Position numbers and translations under genes: made by a program. The notes under the pieces were generated by a model, which made no database searches, was not told where the DNA came from, and worked only from the letters and a program-made list of their open reading frames with translations. A stretch of 64,000 bases of DNA from assembly GCA_013365365.1 (NCBI GenBank), contig JABVXU010000011.1:1-64000 (forward strand), given 5' to 3'. Below are positions 1 through 12,647 of this stretch, piece by piece. Source of the DNA: Cruorifilaria tuberocauda. Taxonomy: Eukaryota > Nematoda > Chromadorea > Rhabditida > Onchocercidae. The stretch's first letter is position 1. Every line of letters begins with the position of its first letter.

Positions 1-1308
1 AATGCAATCAATTTGTTTGTTTGTTCAATAAAATATAATTACAGCAATTTCCGCATGGCATTTAATATCCATTAAATTCAACTTTTCATTCTTCAAAAAG
101 TAAAACAAAATTATAAAAGTTAATTATCGATTTTGGGAGTTTTAGAGAGATGTGGTGGAAAAAAAGGTTAAAATTCCTCTCCTCGTTCAGTGATGTTCAA
201 GTCGATAAATCGATTTACAAAAAGGATCGTCGAGTGAAGAAGCCATGAATGAACCTGAAATACGATGAAGAATGTGAATGAAATACAAGGCTTACACTAT
301 TGTCGAGAAAATCAGAAAGTGGACAAAGAATATCAGTTTCTCTTGCCTTCGCTCAGGTAGAATAACAATACGTACACTTCCCATCTCTCTCTACTGCATG
401 CAACGTGAACATGACCTGATTCAATATATTACAGGTGCATGAATTTAGACCATATAACAAAGGACTTTATACCAAAGAACTCTCCCCCGTCAAAGTTTCT
501 CGCAAGTTACTGTAGCAGTACTCTTTTGCTATTTGGCTTTAAATAAGATCGAATTACAAATCAAATAACCCGATTTCAAAGTATAACTTATCGCTGTAAG
601 CTATATTTTTATGAGAATTTTGCTGGACTGACGTCTTTAATCAAGTTTTTCCTTCCCATCCATCGCTATTGCCTCTGTTTAAGAAATCAAAAAGATTCAT
701 ATTTATTCACTAATTCATTTATTTATCGCTTTAATGGTTGATTCATTGATCATCAAAAATAATAAAAACAATCATATGATAATAATTCTTTTCCTCCGTT
801 TTATGAGTATACATCAAATATTGAAATATTGGATATATATATATATATATATTCACTGACGATTAGATTATCTAAATGATTCAATCAAGCAAACAAACTT
901 TTGCATGAAATTGTTTGAATGAATTATTTAGAAATAATTAAGAATCTTTCATTAGATCTACCACCAAGAATGAACGCAATAGTGCCTAACAGTTCGAAGT
1001 TTCGTAAGAATTTCGGGCGTAAGAGAAGAGTTGGGAAAATACAATAATTCATATTTTTCATCGATATATGATCCAAATGATTATGTTAAGAATACGTGTT
1101 TCGATTTTGTTATATAAAGCGGCAATAAATCTACAGTAATATTGGCCATGTTCAGTGTTCCATGGAACTTCATTAATGGCATAAATAAATAAAAGAAGCT
1201 TTTCAAGCATATTAGTTAAATTAAAATTAAAAATACATTCAGTGAATTGTTCGGACGAGCAAAAGAGAAATTTGTTTCATGGAGTATAAATATCGAGAAT
1301 AATGTTCA
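1..1308. other. AT-rich intergenic DNA
   Basis: No convincing coding exon is visible on either strand. The stretch holds an (AT)10 run at 833-852 and lies downstream of the acetyltransferase gene, so its right part probably includes that gene's 3' untranslated region. Confidence 0.5.
833..852. repeat. (AT)n microsatellite
   Basis: Ten uninterrupted AT dinucleotides in AT-rich intergenic DNA. A similar run of about eight TA units lies at 25695-25710. Confidence 0.9.
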
Positions 1309-2571
1309 CTACAATTGCTTGAAAAAAAGTTGTATGGAATCGGTGCCGTCGTCACACTGAAAGATCTGTTGTCCTTTGTCATCAAGCCATTCGGCGTGCT
1401 TTATCTCATGAATCTTCTCATACCCAATTTTTTTAAATAGCTATAAATTATCATTATTAGTTGCACAGAATGGAGAAAGACTAAGAATGGTTTGATTGGT
1501 AATTAAAAGAATTGACAAATGATTAGATGTAAATCGAGAAAGTGGAATTCCATTTATGGAGAGTCGATGGTCATTATTATTTTCTTTTATGATTAGAGAT
1601 TGAAAAATACCGATTGTGATTTAAATGCGGATGCTTCTGCAACACAACCCTGACAACCCATTTGTCTAGCCTCATCCAACTTATAAGCAACCATTTTTTC
1701 AGCATATCCATGTCTAGTGTAATCTTTGCGCACTGAAATTACAGACCAGAGCAGCAGGCGTCTTAGTCGCGGATTAATGAGAATCCACATCTGGAAACAA
1801 CTTGAGCATTGCTAGGTGATGTTTAAGAATGAAAAAGGTTCATGATCTAGCAAGGAGAAGGAAAAAGAAATCGGCCGGCCTTGTTTTCCAGTTCCAAAAG
1901 AATATCCTCGATGATTTGCGCCCTCGGACAATATTGTTTCACTTTCGTTCCTGTCCTATTATTGTTATCACTCGCGGCATTTTTATTCCAAATTGACATT
2001 TCATTGTGCTGGAAAAATCTTTTTCCCTTATCAGTAACAATAAAATGAATGATATGATAAACAATCAGTGCAACGCACATGCAAATCATTTTGTGATTCA
2101 TGCTTAAATGCAAGGACGTAGGAAATTAAGGAAAGAGTGATACCTGACTTTGATGCTCTTCCTCCGGTCGATCCAGTATTGCAGATAACCTAAGTGCAGC
2201 AATCTCGCGATTGGGTGTTCGTAGTACATACGATAATGACGAGGTAATCCCACGATTTACCAGATCTATCAACCGTTAAATCAGAATGTCCTCCTTACAA
2301 TTAAAGAAAGCAAAAAAATAACTGCTCCTATCAAAATTAAAAAAAAATTTCATGGTTCGTAATTTGACAACTAACGATCGATAAGCAAATGAGGTGAAAT
2401 ATCTGTAAACTAACCGTTAAACAATTCATCCGAATCTTCGGCATTTAGACTGACTGATCTATTCAGTGGTTCATTGTATAAGAAATCGGCCAGCAAAAAA
2501 TTTTTAACATCATTAAAATCAGCTTCTGTGACTCGATGTATAGATAATTCGCCAAAATCCGCGTCCGTCAT
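1309..2571 (-). CDS. Arylalkylamine-type GNAT N-acetyltransferase
   Basis: Five exons fit in phase: 2415-2571, 2144-2265, 1880-2008, 1611-1790 and 1309-1440, giving 239 residues. The product resembles the nematode/insect arylalkylamine N-acetyltransferase branch of the GNAT superfamily, which moves acetyl from acetyl-CoA to amines. The core strand SVISVRKDY is followed by RHGYAEKMV, a variant of the acetyl-CoA pyrophosphate loop (usually R/QxxGxG/A), then a helix and a Cys-rich strand. The last exon has the typical LFKKIGYEKIHEI strand-loop-strand near the C-terminus. An AG three bases before the ATG could be a spliced-leader acceptor. Intron 3 lacks a GT donor: the exon must end at 1880, where the sequence reads AAG|GC. 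The substrate cannot be told from sequence; a polyamine or monoamine is plausible. The family call is firm, the exon 3 edges less so. Confidence 0.85.
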
Positions 2572-5300
2572 AATCTTAAATCAAGAACTGAGAGTCATGG
2601 AACAAAATTGGAAAAATATATCCATACGATATTTGGATAATTAAAAGAATTGATTAACGGAATCATCAAACATTCAAATAACATGCTAACATTCAGGAAA
2701 AGAATTGATGTAATGCAGCTGCAAGTCCAATTAACAGCAAATACAGTTATCAGAGATGGAATGAAAGTATCTGAATATTCAAACATTTCACCCGAACGTT
2801 TCAGTAGTATTTTTTTAGAAAGATTTTAAAATTGACCCTAATTATTAGTGCAATTTTACAAATGTTTCACTTAAGAAAGGGCCAAAACTATACAGCTAAT
2901 TAAAATCCAATAAAAAATTAACTCAGAGATAACAGTAAACGTGGTGGGTGAATTAGTAAGATATAAAAAAGAGATCTGAAATGAAAGAATGTGATTTCAG
3001 CCAAGAAAACAGAACAGATTGAAGCCAATACAAAAGAGAAAAAGGAAGCTCATGGATGCCCCTAATCTCTTTGAAAAAATTACTGAAATGTTAAGCAAAA
3101 AATTGCGACAATTTTAGGAAATCATAGCACTGAATACCTCTAAAGATTTCAAATTTTGCACTCCTTCGGATTTGCATGAAATTTAAGGAATTCAGTTAGC
3201 ATTTGGAAGGAGCTAACGTGAACAGCGGTAATTTGGTCTCATCCAACAACGTGGAAAGAGTGGTCATTTGCTCTGATAATCTCATTTTCTATCCAAGTAA
3301 CATGAAATACAGCTCGAAAAAATTCCTGAACTTCCACATTTACCTGACCTTCAAAACGATGATATCAATGAATGATCGATCACAGCACTTTTTTGCATCT
3401 AGAAGGAAGATAACTTCAAAGGAATATATGGAAATCAATGCAAAAACTGCTAATGCTCACAGCGGAAATATTTAATGAGAAGTGCGGAACGTGAGAGAAC
3501 AGCACAGAGATGAATGCAGCATCTGAAAATAGCGTCTACTAAAATGTTCAAACATTCTTTCTGTTTCCTTTTTGCATTATTGAGCAATAGCAGATGCGTT
3601 CCTATTGAAGACACATAAAGTGGAGAAGTCGAATGCAGCAGTGTCGTTCACGTGTCGTAAACTGCTCAGCATTCGGCATTTCAAACCACTTTTTGATCAA
3701 ATTATAGAAAGATTTGACGACTCCGATCATAGCAACATCGAGCCCTCAAGTCAATTTAGAGATTATTTTAAGCATTAGAAAGTAGCCCTCGTGTGAAGTA
3801 GCGCTGCTTAGTTCTCACAATTCGAAATGACGAGAGAATATATTGCAGCCTTCAAAGTTAAGTCTAAAGAGAAGTAGTCTTTAATGCTTGACTGCAAAAC
3901 GAAAACCTATGAATTGCACTGCAAAGAAATGTTTTCTCTGTATAACATTCAGACTCTCAAATCGAAGAATTGGAGTAATTAGGACTGGAAACTCTTGAAA
4001 TACTTTCTCTAAACTGTTATTTAAATGTAACTATGCTAACCCGCTAAGCTCATTAATGAAATTTGATGTGTATCGCTTCAATTCAGTGAAGGACAAATTG
4101 AAACTAGCAACTGATGAATCGTTTCCATTTAACAACGTATTGTTTTTTTTCGTTTGGAATTTCTGAAGAACGTATGACACCTTTCCGTTTCATTGACATC
4201 TCTTACAAGTAATTGCATTAGAATTCGACTTAATATAATTGTGGAAAAATGTCTTTCTTATCGATCATGTATTATGGAAGAATGCCTTTCTCATCCATCT
4301 CTTATATTCGGAATCTGCAATAGCAACAATCACTTCGAGACAACTTCTCCATTCAAGAAATCTTTCTCTTTCCATTTCTGAATTGGATGCTACTGAATGG
4401 TAGAAAAGTTAACTATACGCTAAAAAACTCCACCTTACTAATCAATTAGATACAATATGTCAGTGATAATTCCAGATACATTAGTTTATCTGTTTATATT
4501 TAGGAGGTAAAATCTGAAGGAAAGAAATTTAAAACCAGTAAGAGTAAATTTCAGACCCATGAAAAATTAAAACGCAAACGATCTAAGTAAGACATGTTAT
4601 AACATCAGATGATAAAATGATGATAAATGAACAGCGACATATAGCAGTTTTGTAGATGAGAGAGGAAAACAAGTTTGCCTCATGCCAAAGTGGCAAATTT
4701 GCTCAATTCAATGTACTGCTCACTTCAAGATGAAACGTCATGTGCCAAAGCAAATGAAAAATTGAAAGATATTCCGTTGGAAATCATTAATCATCGCTAG
4801 TTTATGAACTGATAAGAAGAGGTAATTTGTACTTTCTATCGGTTCTGATGATAAGCATTCACTGCTTCTACAGTGATCGGAGTATGGGATAGTGATAAAT
4901 ATGAAGAAAGGACAAATTGAAGTTCAAATTCGACCAGGATATGACGAATTTAACTGAATGTATTGCACTTAAGATGATGAGTTATTTGACTGATCAGGAT
5001 TAATTGGTGTTCTAAAAAGCTCTGATTGTCGCCTGCTCACTGCACAAAGATAAACACAAACACTGCTTAATCCACTCAATTCATTGATTTCCTGAATTGC
5101 CAGCACTGATCCTGTCAGTTTCTCCAATTAACTTAACATTTAATGAGTCAGTCGGTCGACACTGTCTTCTAATGGAAATGGAAAGGAATGAATGAAATGA
5201 ACCGATTCAATTGTCCTCGTTATAGTCGCTGTGAGTTCATCTCTGTTTCACATTACATGATGTAACCAGCACTATCACTCTTACACTTATGTGTAAACAA
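2572..5300. other. Intergenic, no gene seen
   Basis: The upstream side of the acetyltransferase gene. A 90-codon open frame at 3203-3475 starts at TTG and has no protein-like features. I see no RNA gene or repeat worth naming. Confidence 0.45.
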
Positions 5301-5439
5301 AAGCGAATGATGTGAAAATAGGATCTAAGCTATTTACCACTGCTTTCATTAGCTTTAGCTCCCCTACACCTCTACACACAACAATGGAAATGGCAACTAA
5401 AATCAATCAAGTGTTCAAAGTTTCAAAATCCTTGATTAG

Positions 5440-6250
5440 CAGACTATCCAGCAGTACACGCGAAAAGAGAAGAGGGAGCAGAAGAGACTCTCCCAACAGA
5501 CAAACTTATTGGAATAAACGAATATTGCCTTCTGGGAGTGAGTTTATGAACTGATAAGGATGCTAAACGCGAGATCGCTGGAGAAGTGACTGAGGAATGG
5601 AAGATGGTGGAACTGTCTCGGAAGATGGGTAGACGAAACCAACCATACTTCCGAGCCTTCAATCGATGAGCTAGAGCTGTACCGGGTGAGGAGAGGTTGA
5701 TGCGCAGCAAACATGGTGAAGATGGTAAAGGAGTCACGGTGCACCCCCTCCTCCCCTCTTGCGGTTGTGGAGAAGGGAGGCGGTGGACTGTTCGGTTCCA
5801 TGGAACCAGTGCTGCTTCGTTCACAGCCGTCCGGAGAGGCACGCAACAGGAGCAGGTGTCAGTTCCGCCGCTATAACAATGACAATAACAGCACACAACC
5901 ACGCACTTGTCGCATGCCTCTCCCCGCCCTCTCCTTACCACATGACTCCTGCCGCTTACCTGTCCTTCCCCAGGGAAACTGAGGGAAACACCGGGTCTTC
6001 TTCCTCTCCGACGTTCAGTGGTAAGCGTTGCGTCCGTTCCCCGCTCTCTGCTTTCGAATGCTTCATTTCCTCTGAATGCTATGACGTTCGTCGACCACAT
6101 GCACTTCTCTTTCCCGACTTGGCAGTATGACTTTACATTTTTCGCACTGAGGCCAGCTGGAATGTGTACACGGAATGCTCAGTACCTTTCCACTGAACTC
6201 CTTGTCTACCTCTCCCACTCACTTCCACTCTATCGTCAGTTATCGAATTA
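5440..6250. promoter_or_regulatory. GC-richer patch, possible promoter/5' region
   Basis: Base composition changes clearly here: many C/G-rich tracts and CpG dinucleotides in an otherwise AT-rich setting. Long open frames occur on both strands at once (218 codons on minus at 5444-6100, 123 codons on plus at 5759-6130), the usual by-product of low stop-codon density in GC-rich DNA. Their translations look like no known family. Similar patches occur near 14100-14400, 36900-37450 and 43140-43680, each close to the 5' end of a gene, so a promoter or untranslated exon is the likeliest reading. Confidence 0.35.
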
Positions 6251-9200
6251 CAATAGTTGATAAGTTCCTCGGAAGTCAAGTATTACACGTTGAGCGACTT
6301 GCTCTCCATCAGTATGTGATAAGTATGCTTTGCAGAACACTCATTCAATATCATCCTTGTTCGTTGCTTTTCTTCAATTCAAAACTAATTTATTGATTTT
6401 GAAAAATATTGAAAAGTTGCTGCATGAATTTAAGCTCTTTTTAAATAGATAAGATGATCTCTCGGTGATAGAACAGTCTCTCGAGACTGAGCAGTGCAAC
6501 TGCAATGTTCAGCGGTTCTGGCCTTAAGACACTTCTTGTTAAAGTAGTAGTAATAAAAGCTACTGGAATGAAGTATCAGACTTCAGAGAAGGAACAAGCA
6601 AGAGATGATATTTGGTAAGTATTTCGTATGATAAGATGTAATATTTCCGTCCGAAGTACTGTTTTCGATGGTTCCAAATCGGAAAATTCGAAATTTGGGC
6701 AGTCAGCCATAAAAAGATTGTTAAATTTTTCTTCTTTATTAAGAAGATAGATAATTGATCGAATGACATGCCATACTCAATCTTGCATATTTAACAAGTT
6801 TCAAAGTCAGCTTAATAAACCACTTTTGGCACGAGTAAAATGAACTTAAGAGTCACCTTTAAATAAAGATAATATAAATCTTGATAAAGGAAGAGTTCAT
6901 TGACGTAAAATTAAGCGGCGATCTGTTATTATTGCGATAGACGCGAAATTTCAAATCATGTCGTTATTCATTGCAGAATTTTAATCTCCAATTCACTTAG
7001 CTTCGTTTCAGATAATTTTCTCAAGTAGTTTAAAATTGTTGCTATGTCAAACTGGAAGTATAAGAGCCGTCACTTCATAGCACACTTGTTTGTGTGTGAA
7101 TGATGATTTTAACAAACAAGCTGTTCAGATATTTTTTCCAGTGATTGAACTGCCAATTTTGTTCATGAAATTATAAAAGGAAATAAATGAAATAAAAAGG
7201 AACGAATGTAATATCCGGAAGATGAAGTACAAAAAATAGCCAGAATTAGCAGTGAAACATTCGAGGAATCAAAGTCTCCTTTATATGGACAATTCTAATG
7301 AATCGAAACAAACACGTAAATGCACCAATAACTAAATACTAAATGAGTCGCCGTGGACAATTCTTTGCAATGTCAGTCTTTTCATCTTACCTTTGTTTTC
7401 TACCTACCTTACAATATACCAAAGCAATTCATTACTTCACTTATTAGTAACAGTAATATCAGGAAAAAGTAGACGAGTTTGCAGTAATTGAGTGTACACA
7501 TAATCGATATAGCATAATCTATCTATTTTAATATCTTAAATATTGGCTCAATAAAATCAAACAATTTAGGCTAGGCAATTTAAATAAGCGATCTAAACAG
7601 ATTATCGCCAGTTGTCCTATATAATGCCTTATCCAATTCATGTCAGTAATATTTAAAGACATAAGATGGAATGTTGGAAATGAAGGAAATGAAATAATCG
7701 AAATCATTTTAAACAATTTGCTAGCGGATGGGATTCATTATGTGTGGTAAGTTCCATTTCTGATGGCAAACATCTTCAAGGGAAATGAAAAATCAAGCTA
7801 TACCAAGTATTTCTTCAAAACGATGACCTTAGACCTCACATTCATTTCCACCGAACTGATAGGACAAACGCAACTATTAGCCTAACAAGTCTTTACCACT
7901 ACAAAACCAGAAAAGCTCTTGAGATATGAAAAAATTATCAAAGCGAATTCTTGAAAAATTAAAAATTGCGGCAGAAATGCAGCAGAAAATGAGATGGAAC
8001 ATTTCTTCGGCACAAAGAATTTCTTTGCTTCCAAAATTTATATGGCGATCATTTATGCATATCTCAGATACCTGTTCCTAGTTGATCCCAGTGGTATGTC
8101 AATAGACTAATTGAATTGATTGTGCCCCAGGAAAAGTTCAAGAAATGAAAATAAAAAGAAATTCAGACAATTTCAAGATGTATCAAAATACCTCGGTAGT
8201 TTGATTCTGGCAATAATTGTGGAAGATCACATCAGCAACTCGTTGATATTCGCGGCTGGACTAAATAATATGAATTTTCTTCTTTTCTTCAAGCCTTCCA
8301 TTATTACTGAGTAAAAATCGAATGAGAACTTTGTGAAATTGGAGTTTCAGGAATGTGAAAGTTACGGCTTGCCTAAATATGCGAGAGTGATTTTAATCGA
8401 AAATTAGAGCTGCTCAGTTCCTTCTGACCTTGTCCACACGTTAACTTTTATTCGGAACGTCAGAAGAGACGATATTAATCAGGTCAAAGAGGTCAGCTTG
8501 TGATAGCCACAGTGAGTTGAAAGATTCGCTAAGCATTCAATCATTGTTTTCTCGATCGTTCGTCTTTTCGTCCGTCAAATTATACACGGAAAACTGCGCT
8601 CCCTCTTTCGTACTTCAAAATGAAGTTAGTGAAAGACAGAAAGTTTCACAGCTGCGATTATTGATTGGATGATTGTTTTTCTGGAAGTGATCGATTCAAG
8701 TGGACTGCTTTTGCGTAACAATTCCACGTCAAGCATTTCTTCCTGTAACGTTTTTCTCATTTCTCATTTTCCGGATCTTTCAATTTAACACCAATCCTTA
8801 AATTTGAATAAAATGGCAAAATTTGTTGGTTTGTCTGTGATGGACGACATTTATGAGAATGCTATACTTCAGCACTAAGATCAGAATATTCAAATAAAGT
8901 GATAGTATCGATTGGTCTGCTAATAAAAAGCTTTCAAGAGGACCTCATGCAAATATAGCGTTAGAAAAGATGAAGTGCTTCTCACGTGGAATACTCGCAC
9001 TATGGTAAATTTGTATTCATAATAGCTAGCTAGTTGGGAGGGAATGGCGTGAATGTAATATAACTGGAAAATGTTTCGCACTCGTAAATTACTCCTGAGA
9101 TTCTCCGAACAACATGTCATATTCCCTGCTTCATAGTTATTAATTCAATTTAGCTATACTCTATTTTATTTAACGTAATAAGGTTTGAGTAGAACTCTGG

Positions 9201-9299
9201 TTCCAGGCATGTAATAATCGTGCCAAGAACAGTACCATAAATGGCACCATTCAATGCGCTTATACTGCCAGATTTTTAATTCATTCCAAGTTTTTTTCA
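6251..9299. other. Intergenic DNA upstream of AP-2 sigma
   Basis: AT-rich with no supported exon. Short open frames at 6560-6769 (-), 7528-7716 (-) and 8120-8314 (+) lack plausible starts or protein-like composition. The last bases before 9300 form a strong TTTTTTTCAG acceptor that serves the next gene. Confidence 0.45.
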
Positions 9300-9384
9300 G
9301 AAAATTTACTGTCAATTCGAGAGATCAAAAGAGTGCTGGATAATTGTAGTGCATTAATTTTCTTTTATATCTGTCTTGGCCATA

Positions 9385-10244
9385 ATGATACGATTCATTC
9401 TTATCCAGAATCGTGCAGGCAAAACTCGGCTGGCCAAGTGGTATATGAACTTTGATAATGATGAAAAGCAGAAATTGATAGAAGAAGTTCATGCTTGTGT
9501 AACGGTGCGAGATGCTAAGCACACAAATTTCGTGGAGGTAATTTTTTTTCTTCCTTTCTATAACGTTGGTATATTCCATTTTTTGTTTTTGAGCTTAATT
9601 CTTAAAGGAACAAGAGTGAAGCAGTGAAAAGCCATGTATGTCAGATAAGAAATGTTTCACGAAAATCCATGCAGATATCCGATAAATTCGCTATTTTCAG
9701 TTTCGAAATTTCAAAATCGTCTATCGGCGTTACGCCGGTCTGTACTTTTGCATTTGTGTTGATATAGTAGACAATAATTTGTACTATCTGGAAGCAATAC
9801 ATAATTTTGTGGAAGTTTTAAATGAATATTTTCATAATGTCTGCGAGCTTGATTTAGTCTTCAATTTTTACAAGGTACTTTCTTCTGTTTCTTTTCTTTA
9901 TTGTGTATTTGATACGTTTACAGTTTAAAAAAGAATCACAATTAACAATAGATGTAATCTCGCCTTAAGTTATAAATGTATGTTTCTTTAAATATGGTCC
10001 TCGAAAAATTCCTGTTCGTATCACAGTGTTGTATAAATTACTGATCAGAATAGCTTTCAAGATAACTGCTAAACTTCGCGCTACATTTCAGTACATTACG
10101 TTTGCTGAAAATGGTCCTTTTTTTTCTACAATGCTAATTTAGGTTTATACAGTTGTGGATGAAATGTTTTTGGCCGGTGAAATACGTGAGACTTCGCAAA
10201 CTAAGGTGTTAAAGCAATTGCTTATGCTTTCATCCTTGGAGTGA
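9385..10244 (+). CDS. aps-2: AP-2 complex sigma subunit
   Basis: Three exons, 9385-9537, 9701-9874 and 10143-10244, join in phase 0 to give 142 residues, the length of human AP2S1. The protein is the small sigma chain of the AP-2 clathrin adaptor. It packs against alpha adaptin at the plasma membrane and contributes to the dileucine-motif pocket used in endocytosis. The sequence is nearly identical to animal orthologues throughout: start [20 protein letters not shown], then [16 protein letters not shown] in exon 2, and ending [10 protein letters not shown]. The start was set at the ATG that gives the canonical MIRF N-terminus; an in-frame TTG at 9376 is not needed. A TTTTTTTCAG acceptor ends at 9300, 84 bases upstream, suggesting trans-splicing or a 5' untranslated exon. 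All donors and acceptors are canonical. Confidence 0.98.
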
Positions 10245-12200
10245 CTGAATAGTTTCTACAAGCAGCTAGATAGTCTCTTTGCGTAAGTTTTTAATTTTCA
10301 GTTATTAAATATGTGGATCTTGATGTAATGAAAATTCCAGATAACATTTCACAATCATGATTTCATTAACTTTATTTTTACTATGTTTCACAAGTAATTA
10401 ATTGTGAGGATCCTAAAGGAATTTTTATTATTAAGTCTTTTGGAATTACGTTAAGTGGACAGGTATGGAGCTTATCATGTGGTTTTAAACAAGATGAATG
10501 CTCATGAATAATCTTCTGTCGTTAGTACTTTATTTTTTTTTTCTTTCTCTTTTCCTTTAAATTATTCATATTTCATTTATTTATAACAACTTCGATGTTT
10601 CTTACTGCCTTCTGCTGCCGTTAACAGTATATAAATTTGTCTTTAAAAACTAAACAGTTCATTCATTTAGTAGCTGATTTCTGGAATTCATTCGTGCAGA
10701 TTTTTCTGTCATATCACTATAATTGTTTATTTTTAAGATGGTTTACGGTATCATTATTATTATTATAGTATAATGCTTATACCAGATATCTCGAAGCGAC
10801 ACATTGTTTTGAGAGAATGAAATTTTAATCAGTACTGAAAACTCGATTATATTATAACGAGTAGAACATGTGTGCTGACTAAAGAGAAATTATTTGAGTC
10901 GTTTTGCTGATTTGTAAACGATTTAGCTAGATAGAACTATAAATATTTTACTTCTTGAACAGTTCGGACTGAATATGTGTAACATTTGTATAAATGTTGA
11001 CCGCTTAATATTGCTATTGCTCTATTGTACTAAAAATTGGTTTAATATTAAATAAAGTGTAGTTTATTATTTTCTAAAACTCCTCTTTGTTCCTTCTGAT
11101 TTTTGCTTCTTCTGAGTAACACAGAAATTATGGTTTCTTCAAAGGAATTTGATCTATTTTTTGATTATGAAACAAGGAATTGATGACGATATTGCTCAGA
11201 AAATGTTAGGTTAGTTTCTGTTAGCTTCAGATAATGTTACTTGGAAATTCTTTCAGTTAGTTTAATCTCGGCAGTTGCTTAATCAAATCATTTCTTAAAG
11301 CATGAATTCATGCTGTTTGCCATCTTTTGATGTTTAACACCCGCTTCTATATGGTGGAATTGCTGAAGAATGCATTCAAAACTTAAAAAGGGCTATTCGA
11401 CACGTAACAGAGAAATCTCGAAATCATCACTTATAAACACGAACTGTTGAGAATATTGCTCGTGTAGAATTTTGTTGTATTTTCTTAATTTATTCTTATG
11501 ATTTCGGATTTAAATGATTAAGAAGGAAGGAAAGATGTATTGTTTTGGAAATTTTTTAATGTAACATAGATGGTGAAGAGAAGTAAATTAGGGGTTTTTC
11601 ACTTTCGGGCAAGTTGAAGAGTCAAAAATGAGAACATATCTGCTCATTTAAGTAGATTATCAATATGAACTCATATAAATGCTCCCAATGGTTCTGAATA
11701 AATATTTGAAAGTTTCCAGTATTCTTGAACATTTAAAGATTTTTGTAATTTTTGTTTAAAAGAAATTTAGAATTAGATGACATATGTCTGTCATGGAAGT
11801 TCATGGGAGTTTGGGTTTTGATTTATAGCCAAAAATGATTTTTGAAAGTTTGTTCTTAGAGTAAAGGTTGAGTTTGTCGTCCGTACAAAATGAATAGAAT
11901 TCTTTTATTAATGCAAGCAATAATTAGCAATTGATGAATAAGATTAATCAGAACAGATATAGCATGAACAGAACAAATATAGCATAAAACAGGGCAATCT
12001 CTTCTAAGGTCAACACCAAGTCAACAATACAGCTCCAAAAAAGGAAAGAAGCTACTTACTGAGAAGTAAGCTATTATATATGATTTGAAGCGAGCGCTAC
12101 ACAAGGGTTAAAGGTCATGGATACATGAATCGCTGGAAACAATTTAATAGAACAAAGTGGCTCTGCCTATACTAAGCATATCCATACAAAGATCTTCAAC
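10245..12200. other. 3' flank and intergenic DNA after AP-2 sigma
   Basis: AT-rich with no supported exon. It includes the probable 3' untranslated region of the sigma adaptin and a small imperfect tandem duplication of about 20 bases near 11949-11989 (two copies of a CAGAACA.ATATAGCAT unit). Confidence 0.45.
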
Positions 12201-12378
12201 ATATAATGGCTATGGAATTAACATCTGTTACATCATTTCGGGTTTCCGACAATGTCTTTAAGTCAGGAAAATTTATTGAATTGGATTATCCGAAAACAGG
12301 AATACTTACGATCGTGAAGCTGCATAAACATTTTCAGCTGGAAATAGCTAATGAATAGTGATTAAAAGAGAAAGTATC

Positions 12379-12647
12379 ATGAAGTTATCCGTTTTCACGC
12401 AACTAATATGTCGATTCTTAAAACTGTTTGTTTGGTTACCGAAGCAATCTTTTGAATAATCCAAAATTGAGTGATAATTTTCAGTTTACTTGCCACCAAC
12501 TTCAAATCTGATTACAGTGGTGCTGAAGCATCTCCGTCTCCTACTTCCACCGGGAAAGTTTCGCGCTTCAGGTTTGCCCTTACATCTGCTAATGAGCACA
12601 TCAGTCTGATGATTCATTTAGAAGATCGGATTTTGGAACTTGTTTGA
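12379..12647 (+). CDS. Possible short secreted protein (72 aa)
   Basis: Two open stretches join in phase: 12379-12434 and 12485-12647, with a GT donor after 12434 and a TTTTCAG acceptor before 12485. The 50-base intron is short for this locus. Exon 1 begins MKLSVFTQL and runs through a hydrophobic segment that could be a signal peptide. The rest is a Ser/Pro/Thr-rich stretch and a compact tail ending EDRILELV. I do not recognise the protein. A separate 50-codon ATG-to-stop frame at 12206-12358 lies just upstream and could be a 5' exon, a short upstream frame or chance. There is no homology support, so this is only a candidate. Confidence 0.25.

Noticed and set aside
3203..3475. 90-codon plus ORF
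   Set aside because: It begins at TTG, lacks splice-flanked structure and shows no family resemblance.
5444..6100. Longest ORF of the window (218 codons, minus)
   Set aside because: It lies in a GC-rich patch with equally long frames on the other strand and no family-like sequence; low stop density explains it.
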